A stretch of 64,000 nucleotides of DNA from Hymenoscyphus infarciens (lineage: Eukaryota > Ascomycota > Leotiomycetes > Helotiales > Helotiaceae), in assembly GCA_001414345.1 (NCBI GenBank), contig LLCB01000096.1:1-64000 (forward strand), in the 5' to 3' direction. Of this stretch, positions 1 through 11,697 are shown piece by piece. The stretch's first letter is position 1. Each line of letters begins with the position of its first letter. The position numbers and the translations under genes are program-made. Under the pieces are notes generated by a model. That model had not been told where the DNA came from, did not search any database, and saw nothing but the letters and a program-made list of their open reading frames with translations.

Positions 1-375
1 TCTAGATTATTAGTAGTAGAAAGGTTATTTATAAAGTACTTTCTATTCTAATAAATATATTAGACTTATAATTAAATTCTATATATTAAAAAGTAATTAG
101 TATATATTATTAGAGTATTTTAAAGCTTTTAGAAGAGTAGTATAGAGAAGTAAGTAGTATAGAATAAAAGTTAAACTTATTAGAAACTCTAAGAGTATAA
201 TTTATCTTATTTCTAGTTTTATATAACTTTAATATTTATAAAGATAAATATAAAAGATAGATTAATTAATTTAAAGCTTTTTAGAGATAAGAAATAGATA
301 GTTTATAACTATAGTTATAGTTAAAAGTATACTTAGATACTTTAAAAAATTATGTTATTAATTTAAAGCTATCTA
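1..375. repeat. RIP-degraded AT-rich block (edge)
   Basis: The sequence is composed almost only of TA-rich strings and nearly lacks CA and TG dinucleotides, while CT, AG and GA remain. This is the signature of RIP acting on CpA/TpG. No open frame is seen. Composition switches abruptly to normal DNA near 380, so this is probably the right edge of a degraded transposon lying outside the window. Confidence 0.8.
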
Positions 376-3000
376 TACTTTTTTTTTGGTGGGGTAAGCA
401 CGTGATTTACCAATTAGGCCTAGCGGGCTTGGCAACGCCAGGTTTCAGACCACGGTCCCACACCCAAAAACTGTCAATCCGCCCCTAGAATTGAGATGGA
501 ACTGGTAGGAGGCGAGATCGGACTTTAGTTCTTTGATGGCTCGGAGATAGATGAGATCTTGTTCCTTTATCTTTTTATCGATTGGGGGGTTTTGAGATTG
601 ACGATCTATTGGAGGGGATGAGGGGCAGGCAATAGTTTGAATCTTGGATCTTGGTTGATGGCCGTGGTCTTTTTGGCTTCGGTTGTTCGTTATTCGTTAT
701 TCGCTATTCGTTCACTCGTCTTGATTGATGGGAGTTCTACAGTCTAAAACGTTTAGCTGAACGACTGGAGCTAGTTTCGTTTGTGCATGAACTTTTCGGT
801 TCGGGTTAGGTTTTCTGATTCATTCATATATATCTTAGCTGCGATTTCTATCCGAACGGAAGAGTTCGCGCATCAGCCGCTTCTACACAAAACGAAAGAA
901 GCTAGCTCTACCGAGAGCACCTTTTTTTACGACATAAAAGTCTCTATCTAGCTATCATGCGATTTATCCCAAATAAAATGAGGTCGTTTGTATTGGAAAA
1001 AGATTAGGAGAGTAGTAAATGCACTGGAAACAAAACACGGAGTGAAATGTTAATATCCTAGAACTTCTCGAATAATCAAAGTACTTAAACCTAGTAGCAT
1101 AGCGTCGTATTGCATGGTTAAAAGGGGGCTACTTGAAAATAACCCGCTTCTCGTAAGTCGGGTGATTTTCTCTTCGCATTAATTTACTTTTTCTTTCTTT
1201 CTGGTATGAGGTAATACATGCATTTAAGGTATTTAAGATATGAATGATTAATTACTTAATACTCTTATTCGGGTTTTCGATTTCCTCTCCTATTCCTAGA
1301 CTGAGCTTTAGAGTTCTAGTCACTATTTCATATGCCCCTAGGAAAAGTAGTTTACGAGATAGTTTACTAGATAGTTGGCTTCGGAGAGGTAGATAGTGAG
1401 GATTTATTCTTTCAAGTGAGTAAAGAACGTAGCTAATTATATAATCAAGCAAAAAGACGATTTCTTATAAGTTTTAAGATACCTGGCTAACTCGCTAGAC
1501 GAATTAGCTGGGAATCTTGAGAAAGAAATGATTTGATTAGACTTTTACTTAAGCATATAATTGGCTTGATAACTCCGCGATTTTTATATACTTCACTTGT
1601 GAAGGCTTGATATATATCTCGCCGGAGCCGATTAGTAGGTGGAGCGAGTAAACGTTGTTACTTGTTGGTGGATTTATGGGAAGGCTAAAGATGATTGAAC
1701 TTGAGAGTACTTCTTTCTCATCGTCTCACGTTATACTATACTGTCTATACCGAATTAGCGTAATCACAAACTACTCTACTACTTACAACTACTCGAGTAG
1801 TACTCAAGAGTAGTAGAGTAGAGTATAAGTAGCGGGTCGGTTAAGTAGAGTAGAGTAGTAACTCAAGACTACTCGAGTAGTCTTAAATAGTCTTAGTAAT
1901 ATTTAGATATTTACATTTATAAGGCTTATAAAGCTTATTATTAGCAGTATTAGTATTTAGATACTAAAAATTTCTTTTTATAATTATATAATTAATACCT
2001 GATCGATTAGACTATTATCAAAGAAGTTACGTAGTAGACAGAGTAGTAAGAAGTTTCGCTTAAGCTGCTGGAAGCTCTGAGGCGCTACCCCGATGCTGCT
2101 CCACCTGTCTGAGGCTAACACGGCCCGCGCTACTCTACTACTCAAGAGTACTACTTGAGTAGTAATGAGTAGAGTATCGTAGGAGTCACTACTCTACTCT
2201 ACTCTACTCATTTATCACGCTGCAACGAATCAAAATATCTCAAGCCTTGTGAGGAAATAGTTTCCAGGATGGGTTGTTTAGCGGTTTTCTAGCAATAGAA
2301 GGATCTTTCTTGCTTTGGATGCTTTACTTTTGGTACGATGCTCTTTGATATCCTCTGTAAAGAAGTTCTATTTTTACCCCTTTCTTTGCCTTCATTCTAC
2401 TGTTTGATGAATCCGTCAGCTTTTTTGTAAGTTTTCTATGAAGAACTGAAATATAATTCAGAGAATACGGCTCACCCGTTATCTAAAGACATAATTTAGA
2501 GAACCGGTATGCACCAAACTACCCCGAGAACATATGATTGGTCACGACCCCTCGGTTCCCCTCCCCCGCCAAATGACGTTTCTCAAACCCCCTCCTTTCA
2601 AATTTCACCCCATTGTATGAACACCCCAAGCAACTAACCACTCTCCTGCTTTCTTGACACATCTTTCTTCTCTTTCGAATACAGCAGCGTCCTCAACAGT
2701 GGGACGCGCAAAGTGGACAGACAGGAAATACAGCGGAAACCGCGGCATTCTTCCCGCGTTGGAAAAATGTGGTGCACCACCGCCCACCTTTCCCCGAGTC
2801 CCACCTTAATAGCAGGTGCTCATCCGTTCCTATGGATAAATACAAAAGGGTATTGACTACCCCCAAATGAACCCTTTTATCCGGTGTCGGAGTGCTGATA
2901 GTATCTCTCTTTTCTCTTTTAAACCCTCGCAATTTCAATGAATCTTTGGAAATTTGTTTTGTAACTACGAAAAGAATAGGAAATTGAATTAATAGAAAAC
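376..3000. other. Intergenic, no gene seen
   Basis: There is no ORF with coding character. The left part (about 400-1700) is ordinary intergenic DNA, and 1768-2212 carries the inverted GAGTAG/CTACTC clusters listed separately. About 2500-3000 is presumably promoter and 5' leader of the downstream dehydrogenase gene, but no core promoter element could be assigned. Confidence 0.5.
1768..2212. repeat. Inverted GAGTAG/CTACTC repeat clusters around an AT-rich core
   Basis: Two dense clusters of the hexamers CTACTC and GAGTAG (about 1768-1880 and 2128-2212) flank about 250 bp that is largely AT-rich. The reverse complement of the right cluster matches the left cluster over several stretches of 15-20 bp, for example GTAGAGTAGAGTAGT. 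Each cluster is also internally palindromic (CTACTCGAGTAG, ACTCAAGAGT). The structure fits a degenerate foldback or MITE-like element. No target duplication could be recognised. Confidence 0.45.
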
Positions 3001-4665
3001 ATGGCGAATGTTAATGGAGAGATTGCGTTTCTGGGATTGGGAGCTATGGGGTTTGGTAGTAAGTATCTTTATCCTCTCCAGTGTCTTTTCGACTTTTCAA
3101 AACTTCCCATCGTCCGAAAAAAAAGTGGAATTGAAAGCATGTTCTAATTATTTGGAAACTCAGTGGCAACAAACCTCATCACCAACTCCCTCCCAGTTAC
3201 CGGTTTTGACGTCTGGGCTCCAACTCTGGAACGATTCACCAAAGCCGGCGGTTCCTCTTCCTCTACTCCCCGCGAAGCTGTCAAGAATGCTACTCACGTG
3301 GTATTCATGGTTGCAACCGCAGCACAAATCCTCTCCGCTCTCTTTGACGAAGGAACAGGTGCAATTGAAACCCTAAAACAGGGAGCAATACTCATACTTT
3401 CCTCCACCGGACCGCCCGATCATTCCCCAAATGTACGAAAACTACTAGATGAAAGAGGGAGACAGGATGTTTTCGTGGTCGATGCACCGGTTTCTGGGGG
3501 CACGATAAGAGCTGCCAATGGGACTTTGACGATTCTTGCGAGTGGAACGGAGGAAGCGTTGGAAAAAGGAAGACCGGTGTTGGATGTTATGGCGGGACCA
3601 AATTTGTATATCATTCCTGGGGGACTTGGTGCTGGGACGAAGGTTAAGATGGTGCATCAGGTACTGGCGGGTATTCATATCGTGATGGCAAGTGAGGCTA
3701 TGGCTTTTGCTGCAAAAATGGGATTGGATACTGGCAAGGCTTACCAGGCTTTAAAGGAAGGAGAGGGAAGTAGTTGGATGTTTGAGAATAGAGGGAGTCG
3801 TATGGTGGTTAAGGACGAGAAGATTTATTCTGCTTTGGGGATAATTGTTAAGGATGTTGTGAGTTGCACCTATCTCCTCCCCGATGGAAATAATAACTGA
3901 GAAGAGAGAAAACATTTACTAACTTTGGAAACTAGGGAATCATCACAGCAGCATCGAGGAAATCCCCAACAAACCCAGGATTCCCCCTCTTCCTCTCCTC
4001 GACAACTGAACAAGTCCTCGCCACAGGTATCTCGGCAGGTTTCGACCGAGACGATGATTCCCAACTCACAAAGGTCTATCTACCCACCACTCCAACGCTA
4101 GTTCTTGATCTCGCATCCCCATCAACCGTTTCTCCCCCAACCTTCTCTCCGGAAGAATCCGCCAAGCTAAAGCTGGTGGAAAGTGCCATGAAAGCCGTCC
4201 ATCTCGTTTCAGCGATGGAAGCAATGAGTTTGGGTAAAAAGGTGGGATTGGATACCAAACAGCTTTTCGAAATTATCAAGGGTGCTGCCGGAGGAAGCTG
4301 GATGTTCAAAGAACGAGTCCCTGGGTTATTGAGTGGTGAGTGGGGGGTTGGTGGAAAGACTGTCGGGGAGGCTGTTGGCGATGTGGTATGTTGCTTTGCT
4401 TTTATTTCCCCTCCTTCATTTACAAACACCACTTCTGCAATTGATTCATTGGATGGAAATTAGAATCATGGCTAACCGTTCTAAACAGACTGAAGCATTA
4501 ACCCAAGCCAATGCTCTCAAATTCCCTCTTCATCTCACTTCTACGGCTTTGCAGCTTTTGCAACTAGCCGTATTGAGAGGTTTAGGTGACGAACCAGACT
4601 TGGCCGTAGCAAAAATATGGGATGGTGTTGGGGATGATGGGATCTTATTCCCTAGAAAAGCTTGA
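3001..4665 (+). CDS. Tandem 6PGDH/3-hydroxyisobutyrate dehydrogenase-like NAD(P)-dependent oxidoreductase
   Basis: The four exons are 3001-3058, 3164-3858, 3936-4385 and 4489-4665, giving 459 aa. All junctions are GT..AG and stay in frame; the second intron has a clear TACTAAC-like branch site. The N-terminus carries a Rossmann motif (FLGLGAMGFGMATNL, about residues 10-24). A first HIBADH C-terminal domain with KMVHQ and GEGSSWMFENR follows (about 165-255). A second, related C-terminal domain repeats the pattern (KLVESAMKAVHLVSAMEA, GAAGGSWMFKER, about 320-455). The family oxidises beta-hydroxyacids with NAD(P), and the doubled C-terminal domain is known in fungal relatives annotated near L-threonate-type dehydrogenases. 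The exact substrate cannot be told. The catalytic lysine would lie in the KMVHQ segment. Confidence 0.85.
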
Positions 4666-6699
4666 TATCCTTGTTGTTTAGCTGATGGGTCAAGATACAT
4701 ATTAAATGATTGATGAACATATTTGTATATGGGGAAATGTTGGATTGTATGGAAAACAATTGGTTTAAACAATGAGATCGAGCTCTCTCCTCTGCGGGCA
4801 AGTATTTTCAATCCGAAAGTATCAACGCCGTTGTATCTTTCTCTCCACTGACAGCTAGAGAATAAATAAGCCAACTACACGTAGTAATGTTGAAGGGTTG
4901 GGAAGACTGGTTTTTTAAGAACAAAAATGGTTTTGGAAGACTTGAGTTTTATTTGAATTACTCGAACTAACTCGTATTATCATTTAAGCTGGTGTACAAG
5001 TAGTTTCGCATCTGAAAGTATGAAAGTAGGTAAACCCCCTTGCTGTTGATTGACCTTCCTCGGGTTGAGTATTAACTGCTTCGACAGCAAATCGTAACTT
5101 GAAATTCGACGGCAAAATACAATATAACAAACTACAAAGCTTTCAGATATCAGGTGACAGCCAAGTACTAAAAGTAAAAACATCATCGAAAGCCCAATTG
5201 AATCTTACTGCGCACCTGCAAGTTGTTCCCAGTCGCCCGGTGGACGGAATAAGTGGTGGGAATTAGTGACTCCATCAACTTTTGAAGTAAGTATATTTTA
5301 TTCTAGCACAGCACGGTCAGAAAAATACAAATCAAATTTGACTCGAAGCAGAGGAGTTTAATTAGTAGTGGTCCTACGACCTGACTGTTTTTCTTGCGAC
5401 TGCGTTGTGCTACAGTGTATGAAGTCGAAAGTCAGATTCCTAACCCCCGTCACTTATTCTGCAGTTACGGTGTTGAATCTCGGTCCGTCCAAGAAGAAGC
5501 CGAAAGTCATAACTCGTCCCTTCTCGGCCCGAAAATGGCAGAAAATTTTTTCTGCCATTGTCGCGATGAAATGACTCACATGCCACCGTAGCAACGACGC
5601 TAAAAATCGCGCTATTTTAGCGCATGTAAACAAAGCAGGGGTCCTTTTGTAAAAGCGGCAACATGTAGTTGCCCAAGCAATGGATGGCGATAGAGCATCG
5701 ATGGTTTGATGAAAAGAAGAGGGAGTTGAGGCACCACCGAGTTGAGGGAAGACAATTAGGCTTTTCGGAGATATGATCTGGAGTTCAGATGGGTGATAAG
5801 AGTGGATAAGAGGGTGATATGATCTGCATTGGCGGGGTTTGTTTCACCTTAAGGTTCCCTGTGGTTGTTGGAACGTGCTGATGGGGCTGGACTCGAGGCT
5901 TCATGCATGCAGGGACAACACATGGAGAATAGTGTACTCTCCCCCCCCATAATTAAATGTTAGTTCTGACAGCTGGGAACCTTACACCAAAAATAGAAGG
6001 TTCGCTTGTATCTATCAAGGCTAGTTATGATTTACAGTAAAGTCGGTTTCTTTCTTCTTCTCCGGTTTCTTTTTCTTCCGTTCACTCTCACGCCATTCCT
6101 CGTAAAACCTTTCCTGGTGTGTCGCGCTGTAAAAGTTTTATTCCCTTATGGAACTCTCTCTCCTCTTTTCTAAAATGATCTACTAGAATAAATCGTTTTC
6201 TAATGCTCTTTAAAACTAAGAAGATAACTTTCAAAATTCCGATTCTACTACTTCGCTCTCTTTCTTAAACTTAATACTAGTGAGTTGCGCTCAGTATATG
6301 AGAAGTGAAGAGAGAGACTGATGTGACTTTTGTTATGTATCGCACTTTTGAAAATGTCCCAGAATTTTAAAAGCAATAATTCAAGAGCAGATGTTTTTGT
6401 TGCATGTGGCACTTGCATTCTGGCAACTTCTTGTCTCTTTCTCTACTTAACAATTGTCATTTTACAAGTAAATTTATAAAAAAAAGCTAGGTACCTTTCG
6501 ATGCCGTTGCGCTCCACATCCGGGCGGTGAGGTGAAACACGTGATCTGTCAGCTTACCGCCTTTCCAATTAGGCATGGTGCCGCGACGGGGCAGAAACTC
6601 AAATATATTTGGTCAACCCTGCATCTCCTCCTCAGATTGTCTTTGAACACCCACAACCCACAACCCAATATCGAATCGTCGCATCGTCGCACCGCGACC
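4666..6699. other. Intergenic, no gene seen; palindromes near 5530-5625
   Basis: About 2 kb lies between two + strand genes. Short ORFs have no coding character. A near-perfect 26-bp palindrome centred on AGAAAATTTTTTCT lies at 5533-5558, and a short hairpin with arms CGCTAAAA/TTTTAGCG at about 5598-5624. A stretch near 5936-5966 resembles one end of the C-run MITE at about 25 kb (TACTCTCCCCCC followed by TAAATG). The last 200 bp carry a CACGTG box at 6538 and are the likely promoter of the next gene. Confidence 0.5.
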
Positions 6700-9600
6700 A
6701 TGGTAAGCACGCGATGCAACCCATCCCCAAGTGGTCTTCGCGCCCTTGCAACACCTCAACGAGCTACCCGTAGCAGGAGGCAACCTGTCGCTCCTGCCAA
6801 CTCGACCACCGCCAACTCGACCACCGCCAACTCGACCACCGCCAACTCGATCACCGCCAACTCGACCACCGCCAACTCGACCACCGCCAACTCGATCACC
6901 GCCAACTCGACCACCGCCAACTCGATCACCGCCAACTCAACCACCGCGCCTCCTGTCAACTCGACCACCGCGCCTCCCGCATCTGACGATGAGCCCGAGT
7001 CTCTAGTTAGATCATCCTCTTTCCGACGAATGACCCGAGCCATGTCTCGAGACACTTCGCGATCTGCCTCACGATCTATCTCACCCCCCATTGATGCAAT
7101 CATCAGTGGCACCAAGAAGATGATCCAGAAGGTCGGCAAGTCCGTCGCCAAAGCTACCACTAAAAGCCGCGGCAACACCCAGCAACGGTCGGATGCAAAG
7201 ACGAGCAACAAACTTCAAAAGAAGAACCCACATGACGCGCAACCACTTGGTGCCATCGCACACGAGAAGCGCTCCCATAGCCAGGTGTCTCTTGTATCGC
7301 AGGCCTCCGACAACGAAGAGTCGCGCCCCTCCAAGAAAAGCAAGAAGGCTGCTGAACCGCAAGTCATTGACTCCACACAGACAGTCTTCAATACTCCTAC
7401 CCCAAACATCCGCAACAGTACCTTCCATCCTCACGATCAACACATCGATCGCTCTATCGTCGCAGCTCCAACTGAGTCCTTCGAGGAAAGTGAAGAAGAT
7501 CTTTCGCGTTTCTCTCGTCTCGATGATGGCAACCAATCTACACCACGCCCTCTTGAGCAACCTACATCAGCTCCCACTGCTGAGGCAGAGGCAGCTTCAT
7601 CTTCATTATTGGGACGACGTCCTAGAAGTCGGGCTACCAAGTTCAACCCCCGTCTCTTGTCCACCCCACATTATCTCGCTGCTGGATTTCGCAAACACCA
7701 CCGCTCTGCTCCACCCGAAGATGAGGAGTCATTCAATATCGATGACATCTCCATACCCAACAATCCTTTGGAACACAACAGAAAGCTCCGAGAGGCGTTG
7801 CTGAACAGAACCACCAAAAAGGAGAAAACCGTAACCCCAAAGGCTGACAAGGTCAGACCAGGAGTAAGTGATTCGCAAATACTCTCTTCAATGTCCTCGA
7901 CTAATGTTTGTTTTAGCAAGCCCGTATGCCAAACCATCATCCTCTTTACTACCCTGCGATGAGACATCTTAAATTCTCCTCCCACATTAACCATGCTGTT
8001 CTAGAATCGGCAATCACCATTGCGGAATGGGTAAACCAAAATCCCAAAGCCCCCCTACCCACGCCAGAGAAGCTTCGTGCAATGCTCGAGGCTCACAAGG
8101 CTGAGTTGTCCAAGGCTGAGGCTACCAACCACAACCACACACCAGAAGATGTCTTCCAAGACACTTCATCACGCCCTCGCGACGAGCCTGCTACTAGCAT
8201 GACGCACGAGTCTCCTCGAGAGATGGGGGTAGCGGATACACCGCACCGCTCATCTCCTTCACCATTGGCATCCCAAGATGCAATGATTGCTGACAATGTT
8301 CTAGAACCAAATGAAACTTTGGAACAAAACACCACACCAGAAACCCCCCCACAACCCCCAACTGTCGGCCGAGCTCGTGCAACATTGCTAGGAATTTCCT
8401 CCATGATTACGAGCCCATTCAAACGAATCTTTGTTGGCAACACTCCAGCGAATGCTGGCAATCTCAATGGCGGACGATTCAACTATCGCATTCCTGGTGC
8501 CCCCTTGGGACTTGCAGACCTTACGCCTCTCAAAACCCGTCGCATACCACCACGACAACAACCCACACACCTCCAACCACAGAAGCCAACGAACTCTTCC
8601 GCCCACCAATCATTGACAAGTGGGGATCATCGAAGTTCGCAGCGACAGCAAGCACGAGAGAACTGGCAAGCCTCGGCTGAAGACGCGGAGGACGAGTCCA
8701 ACGCCAACATCGCGAACCACACACTTGCACAAGATGGACAGAAGGTTGGCGCAAAGCGTCGACGCTATTCGGGTACCTATTGTTTCCCATCGTCCCCGCT
8801 AGACTCCTCGTTTGAGCAAACTCCTTCTAGAGAGATTCCAACGCCATCGGCTCCCTCCATCCAACCAGGATCACTACCGTGTTTCTGTCAGGACGGCCAC
8901 TACCATGTACCTTACAACCGCGACCTCGATGGCAAACCCTATTATTGCTCAACAGAGAAAAACCCGTTCCCCAAGCGGCATAGCAGCTACCAGCTTCCTG
9001 CTGAAATAGCTGAGAAAATCGAATATAAAAACTTTTATAGTCCCATAATGGAGGTCATCTTGGAAAACGCCGTCAAATCACGCCATGCGAGATGCTCCCT
9101 TCCTTATCGAAACAATTATTGGGCCCAGGTCTACGTTATTCAAACAGGCATGTCCGATGCAGAGCTGTACTGGGACGATCGCTTGCGAAAGATGGGTTGG
9201 TTTGATTGGTGCCGTCACCACAGAATCAAGCAAACGGATGGAAATTTGAACACAGTTTTCCCTGTCGATAACAAGAATTTCGATGAGCATTACTACACCA
9301 AAATGAACGAGTATGAGTTCCCACCAGCGCAAAAACCTAAACGCGTAACCTATGGTTTCACTTATACAGCAGAGGAAGATGAGGTGGAAGAGGATCCTGT
9401 TCCTGCCCAGTCTGCACCCGGACCATCATCATGGGCCTCAACATCCACTAATCTTTCACCGAAGCCAAATGCTCAGCCTGCTGCCGTTCCGTCTGTCTTG
9501 CAAGAAAACGATGGGAACCAGAGACCACCACCAACGCCAAAACCAACCAATGCTGTTCTTCCCAAAACCCCTTTCGGCAGTATCAACCACCGACCATCCA

Positions 9601-9869
9601 ATCCCTCAAATCTTCGAGCAGTTATGACGTTGTCGCCTCCGATTGAGCAAGGTACGAATGACAAGGAGCAAGTTGCGAATGGCAAGGAGAATTTGTATGA
9701 TCCTTTTGTTCCTTCTAACAAGCCATTCAAATGGACTATGGGTGGAGAGCCTGAAATTAGAGTAATGGAAGATACTAAGGAGCCCATCCCAATGGATGAC
9801 TGGAAGGAAGCTGCCACTGCATTGTTGCACGCGGAAGGAATGGAGCCTTTCCCAGATGCGTTTTGGTAG
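6700..9869 (+). CDS. Uncharacterised low-complexity protein with N-terminal ANSTT minisatellite
   Basis: The two exons are 6700-7863 and 7917-9869 (53-bp intron, donor GTAAGT, acceptor TTTTAG), giving 1038 aa. ATG 6700 is the first ATG of the frame. Residues 33-82 are ten near-perfect ANS(T/I)T repeats. Residues 85-700 are rich in Ser, Pro, Thr, Arg and Lys with basic nuclear-signal-like clusters (SRPSKKSKKA) and an SRSASRSISPP stretch. A non-repetitive, cysteine- and aromatic-rich block at about residues 705-850 (CFCQDGHYHVPYNRD, GWFDWCRHHRIKQ) looks like the only globular domain. The C-terminus ends with an acidic/aromatic tail. I do not recognise the family. A nuclear location is inferred from the basic clusters only. 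Confidence 0.75.
6796..6945 (+). repeat. 15-bp coding minisatellite, ten copies
   Basis: Ten head-to-tail copies of GCCAACTCGACCACC (with C/T variants changing Thr to Ile) encode ANSTT/ANSIT. The period is a multiple of three, so copy-number change would keep the reading frame. A related partial copy follows after a short Pro-rich spacer. Confidence 0.95.
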
Positions 9870-11465
9870 AGGAGACGAGACGAGAAGAAATGAGAGGAGC
9901 GGTTTGTGTGTTCACAGTAGCACACCTTTGTTGTATAATTTATATAGAAAATAAATTTGTTGAGTATCAATTGTGACTTGTATACATCGTAAACTGTGAA
10001 CTCGGACTTGCTTTTCGATAATGATTTGACCTTGAAGTTATGAAAATTTGCCTTTAAAATTTTAACCTCAATTTGTTTTCGTGATGAAAATGGGAAAAGC
10101 TATCAAGGGTATTTCATCAATGATTTTTGTGTTACTTGTTGGTTACGTTGTAACAGCAGAGGTTTAAGAGAGTGCGTAAAGAGAGGACAGTTAAGCCCAT
10201 TAGGCTTTTTCTGAAGTTAAGAGTAAATAAGATATTCTAGCTAGAAAGAAAGCTGTGAGGAATCTAGTCTTCTTCCTAATCTTGATTGTTAGTCTAGAAC
10301 TATAAGAGACAAGAAAGAAGCTCGAGAGCTCCTTGTGGTTAAAATTTACAAGATAAGAAGGATCCGTTGTTGAGGAACGTGTGCTACAGAGAGGTGACGG
10401 AGAAGGGGACAGTGGAGAGGAGCAGAGCGAAGATAAGAGAATTGAAAAAGATAATTGGAAAAGATAATTGAAAAAGATAATTGAAAAAGAATAGTGTTCT
10501 GGAGCCGCGGAATGGAGAATTGTGGGACGCGAGAGTCATGCAAATGTTGGTGGCTTAATTGAAACCCTTCTCTTTGCCAGCATCTGTACACGGCCTTTTC
10601 ACCACACGTTTCAGACTTTTCAGTTTAATTATTGTTTCTACTAATTTCTATCTGTGAGAATATTCCCGCTTTAAACCCGTACTAGCAACAACCGACTTAG
10701 TTCCTATTTATACCTTGTATGTAGAGAGGAATACAAATCCTGAATAGAACCTCTGTAACTTAATGTTAGCCCGTTTTCTTGATATTGATTCTCTATGAAT
10801 GGCTCAAATAGCCTTTATTTTTGCAGAGGATATAGCGGGGCCCATTGTAGCGGTGTGGCCACTTCAAGCTAAACGGCTTGGCTCTCAGGACTGTTCGTTA
10901 GCAAGAGAGTGTATTACTACTGCTAAGGGTTTAAGAGCTTCGAAAAGATTCTAGAAGGAAATAAGTTTTCTAGAGGAGAAGAGAAAGAAAGTTACAAGAA
11001 GATAAAAATCGGGTGTAGTTAATTGTATAACAGTCAGGGGTTGACGCAACATACTCCTATGGAGAGGTGGAGGTATGCAATATCTGCAAGGGTTGTTGAT
11101 AGACCAGATGGAGCAAAAGCAGCAACAATCTTCACCCCAGTTGTCAACGGCCTTGATCCCCCACCAGAAAGGCTCAGCCAGAGAATTCCTGTACACAGAC
11201 CCCAATCAATGCCAATGCTTGCCCACCAAGGATAGCCACGATTTCTTGCTTCTCCGATATGATTGCACAAGCCTCTTCATTATTATCGAGAACTTCGCAA
11301 ATCAGGAATTGGACTGGGAGAAGGACCTTTTCAATTTTGTAGGCGATTACTGTTTTACAATGTCCCCTAGAGGTTCTTGCAATGGAATGGGGGTTTCAAA
11401 GCTCGTAAGTTTCGAAGAATGGAAAGGGAGAAGCGGAGGATATTTGAGAGAAGAAAGTTCATGTT
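9870..11465. other. Intergenic, no firm gene
   Basis: The region begins with the 3' flank of the preceding gene (AT-rich, TTGTATAATTTATATAG near 9935). A short tandem of about 16-17 bp with core AAAAGATAATTG lies around 10446-10495. Apart from the broken-looking ORF at 11075-11542 no coding sequence is seen. Confidence 0.45.
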
Positions 11466-11542
11466 GTAAGAAACCCGGGCTTTGCTCCGAGAACAGTGGC
11501 CAATATAGTGGATGTAATAACACCAGCACTAGTGCTATTTAA
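11075..11542 (+). pseudogene. ORF fragment whose C-terminus is supplied by a MITE
   Basis: A 155-codon open frame starts with a Gln-rich stretch and continues with protein-like sequence (DWEKDLFNFVGDYCF, SFEEWKGRSGGYLREE). From about residue 131 it runs into the inverted-repeat element at 11466 and ends within it. The second copy of that element (at 40087) closes an unrelated ORF with almost the same C-terminal residues, so the tail is transposon sequence. This may be a gene remnant cut by the insertion. The family is not recognised, and it could also be chance. Confidence 0.3.
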
Positions 11543-11682
11543 GTATTATAATTATCACCTAATTAAGATCTAAAACATACTCCTTCTGTCCCCTGAAAGA
11601 AATTATATCAACGGCCTTCGTAGTTGTAATATACTATTAGGAAAACCACAAGTGTTCTCGGAGCAAAGCCCAGGTTTCTTAC
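11466..11682. mobile_element. MITE family 1, copy 1
   Basis: The element is 217 bp and bounded by imperfect inverted repeats of about 33 bp: GTAAGAAACCCGGGCTTTGC at the left and its complement ending CAGGTTTCTTAC at the right, sharing GCTCCGAGAACA. The interior is AT-rich with ACACCAGCACTAGTGCTAT just inside the left arm. A second copy at 40087-40299 shares both arms and several internal blocks (ACCAGCACTAGT, GGCCTTCGT, TACTATT). No clear target duplication was found and no transposase is encoded. Confidence 0.8.
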
Positions 11683-11697
11683 TGGTTTCGATTTGCC

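Noticed and set aside
7081..7560. Minus-strand ORFs over the low-complexity gene
   Set aside because: They are shadows of the spliced + strand gene, whose frame continues across the intron at 7864-7916.
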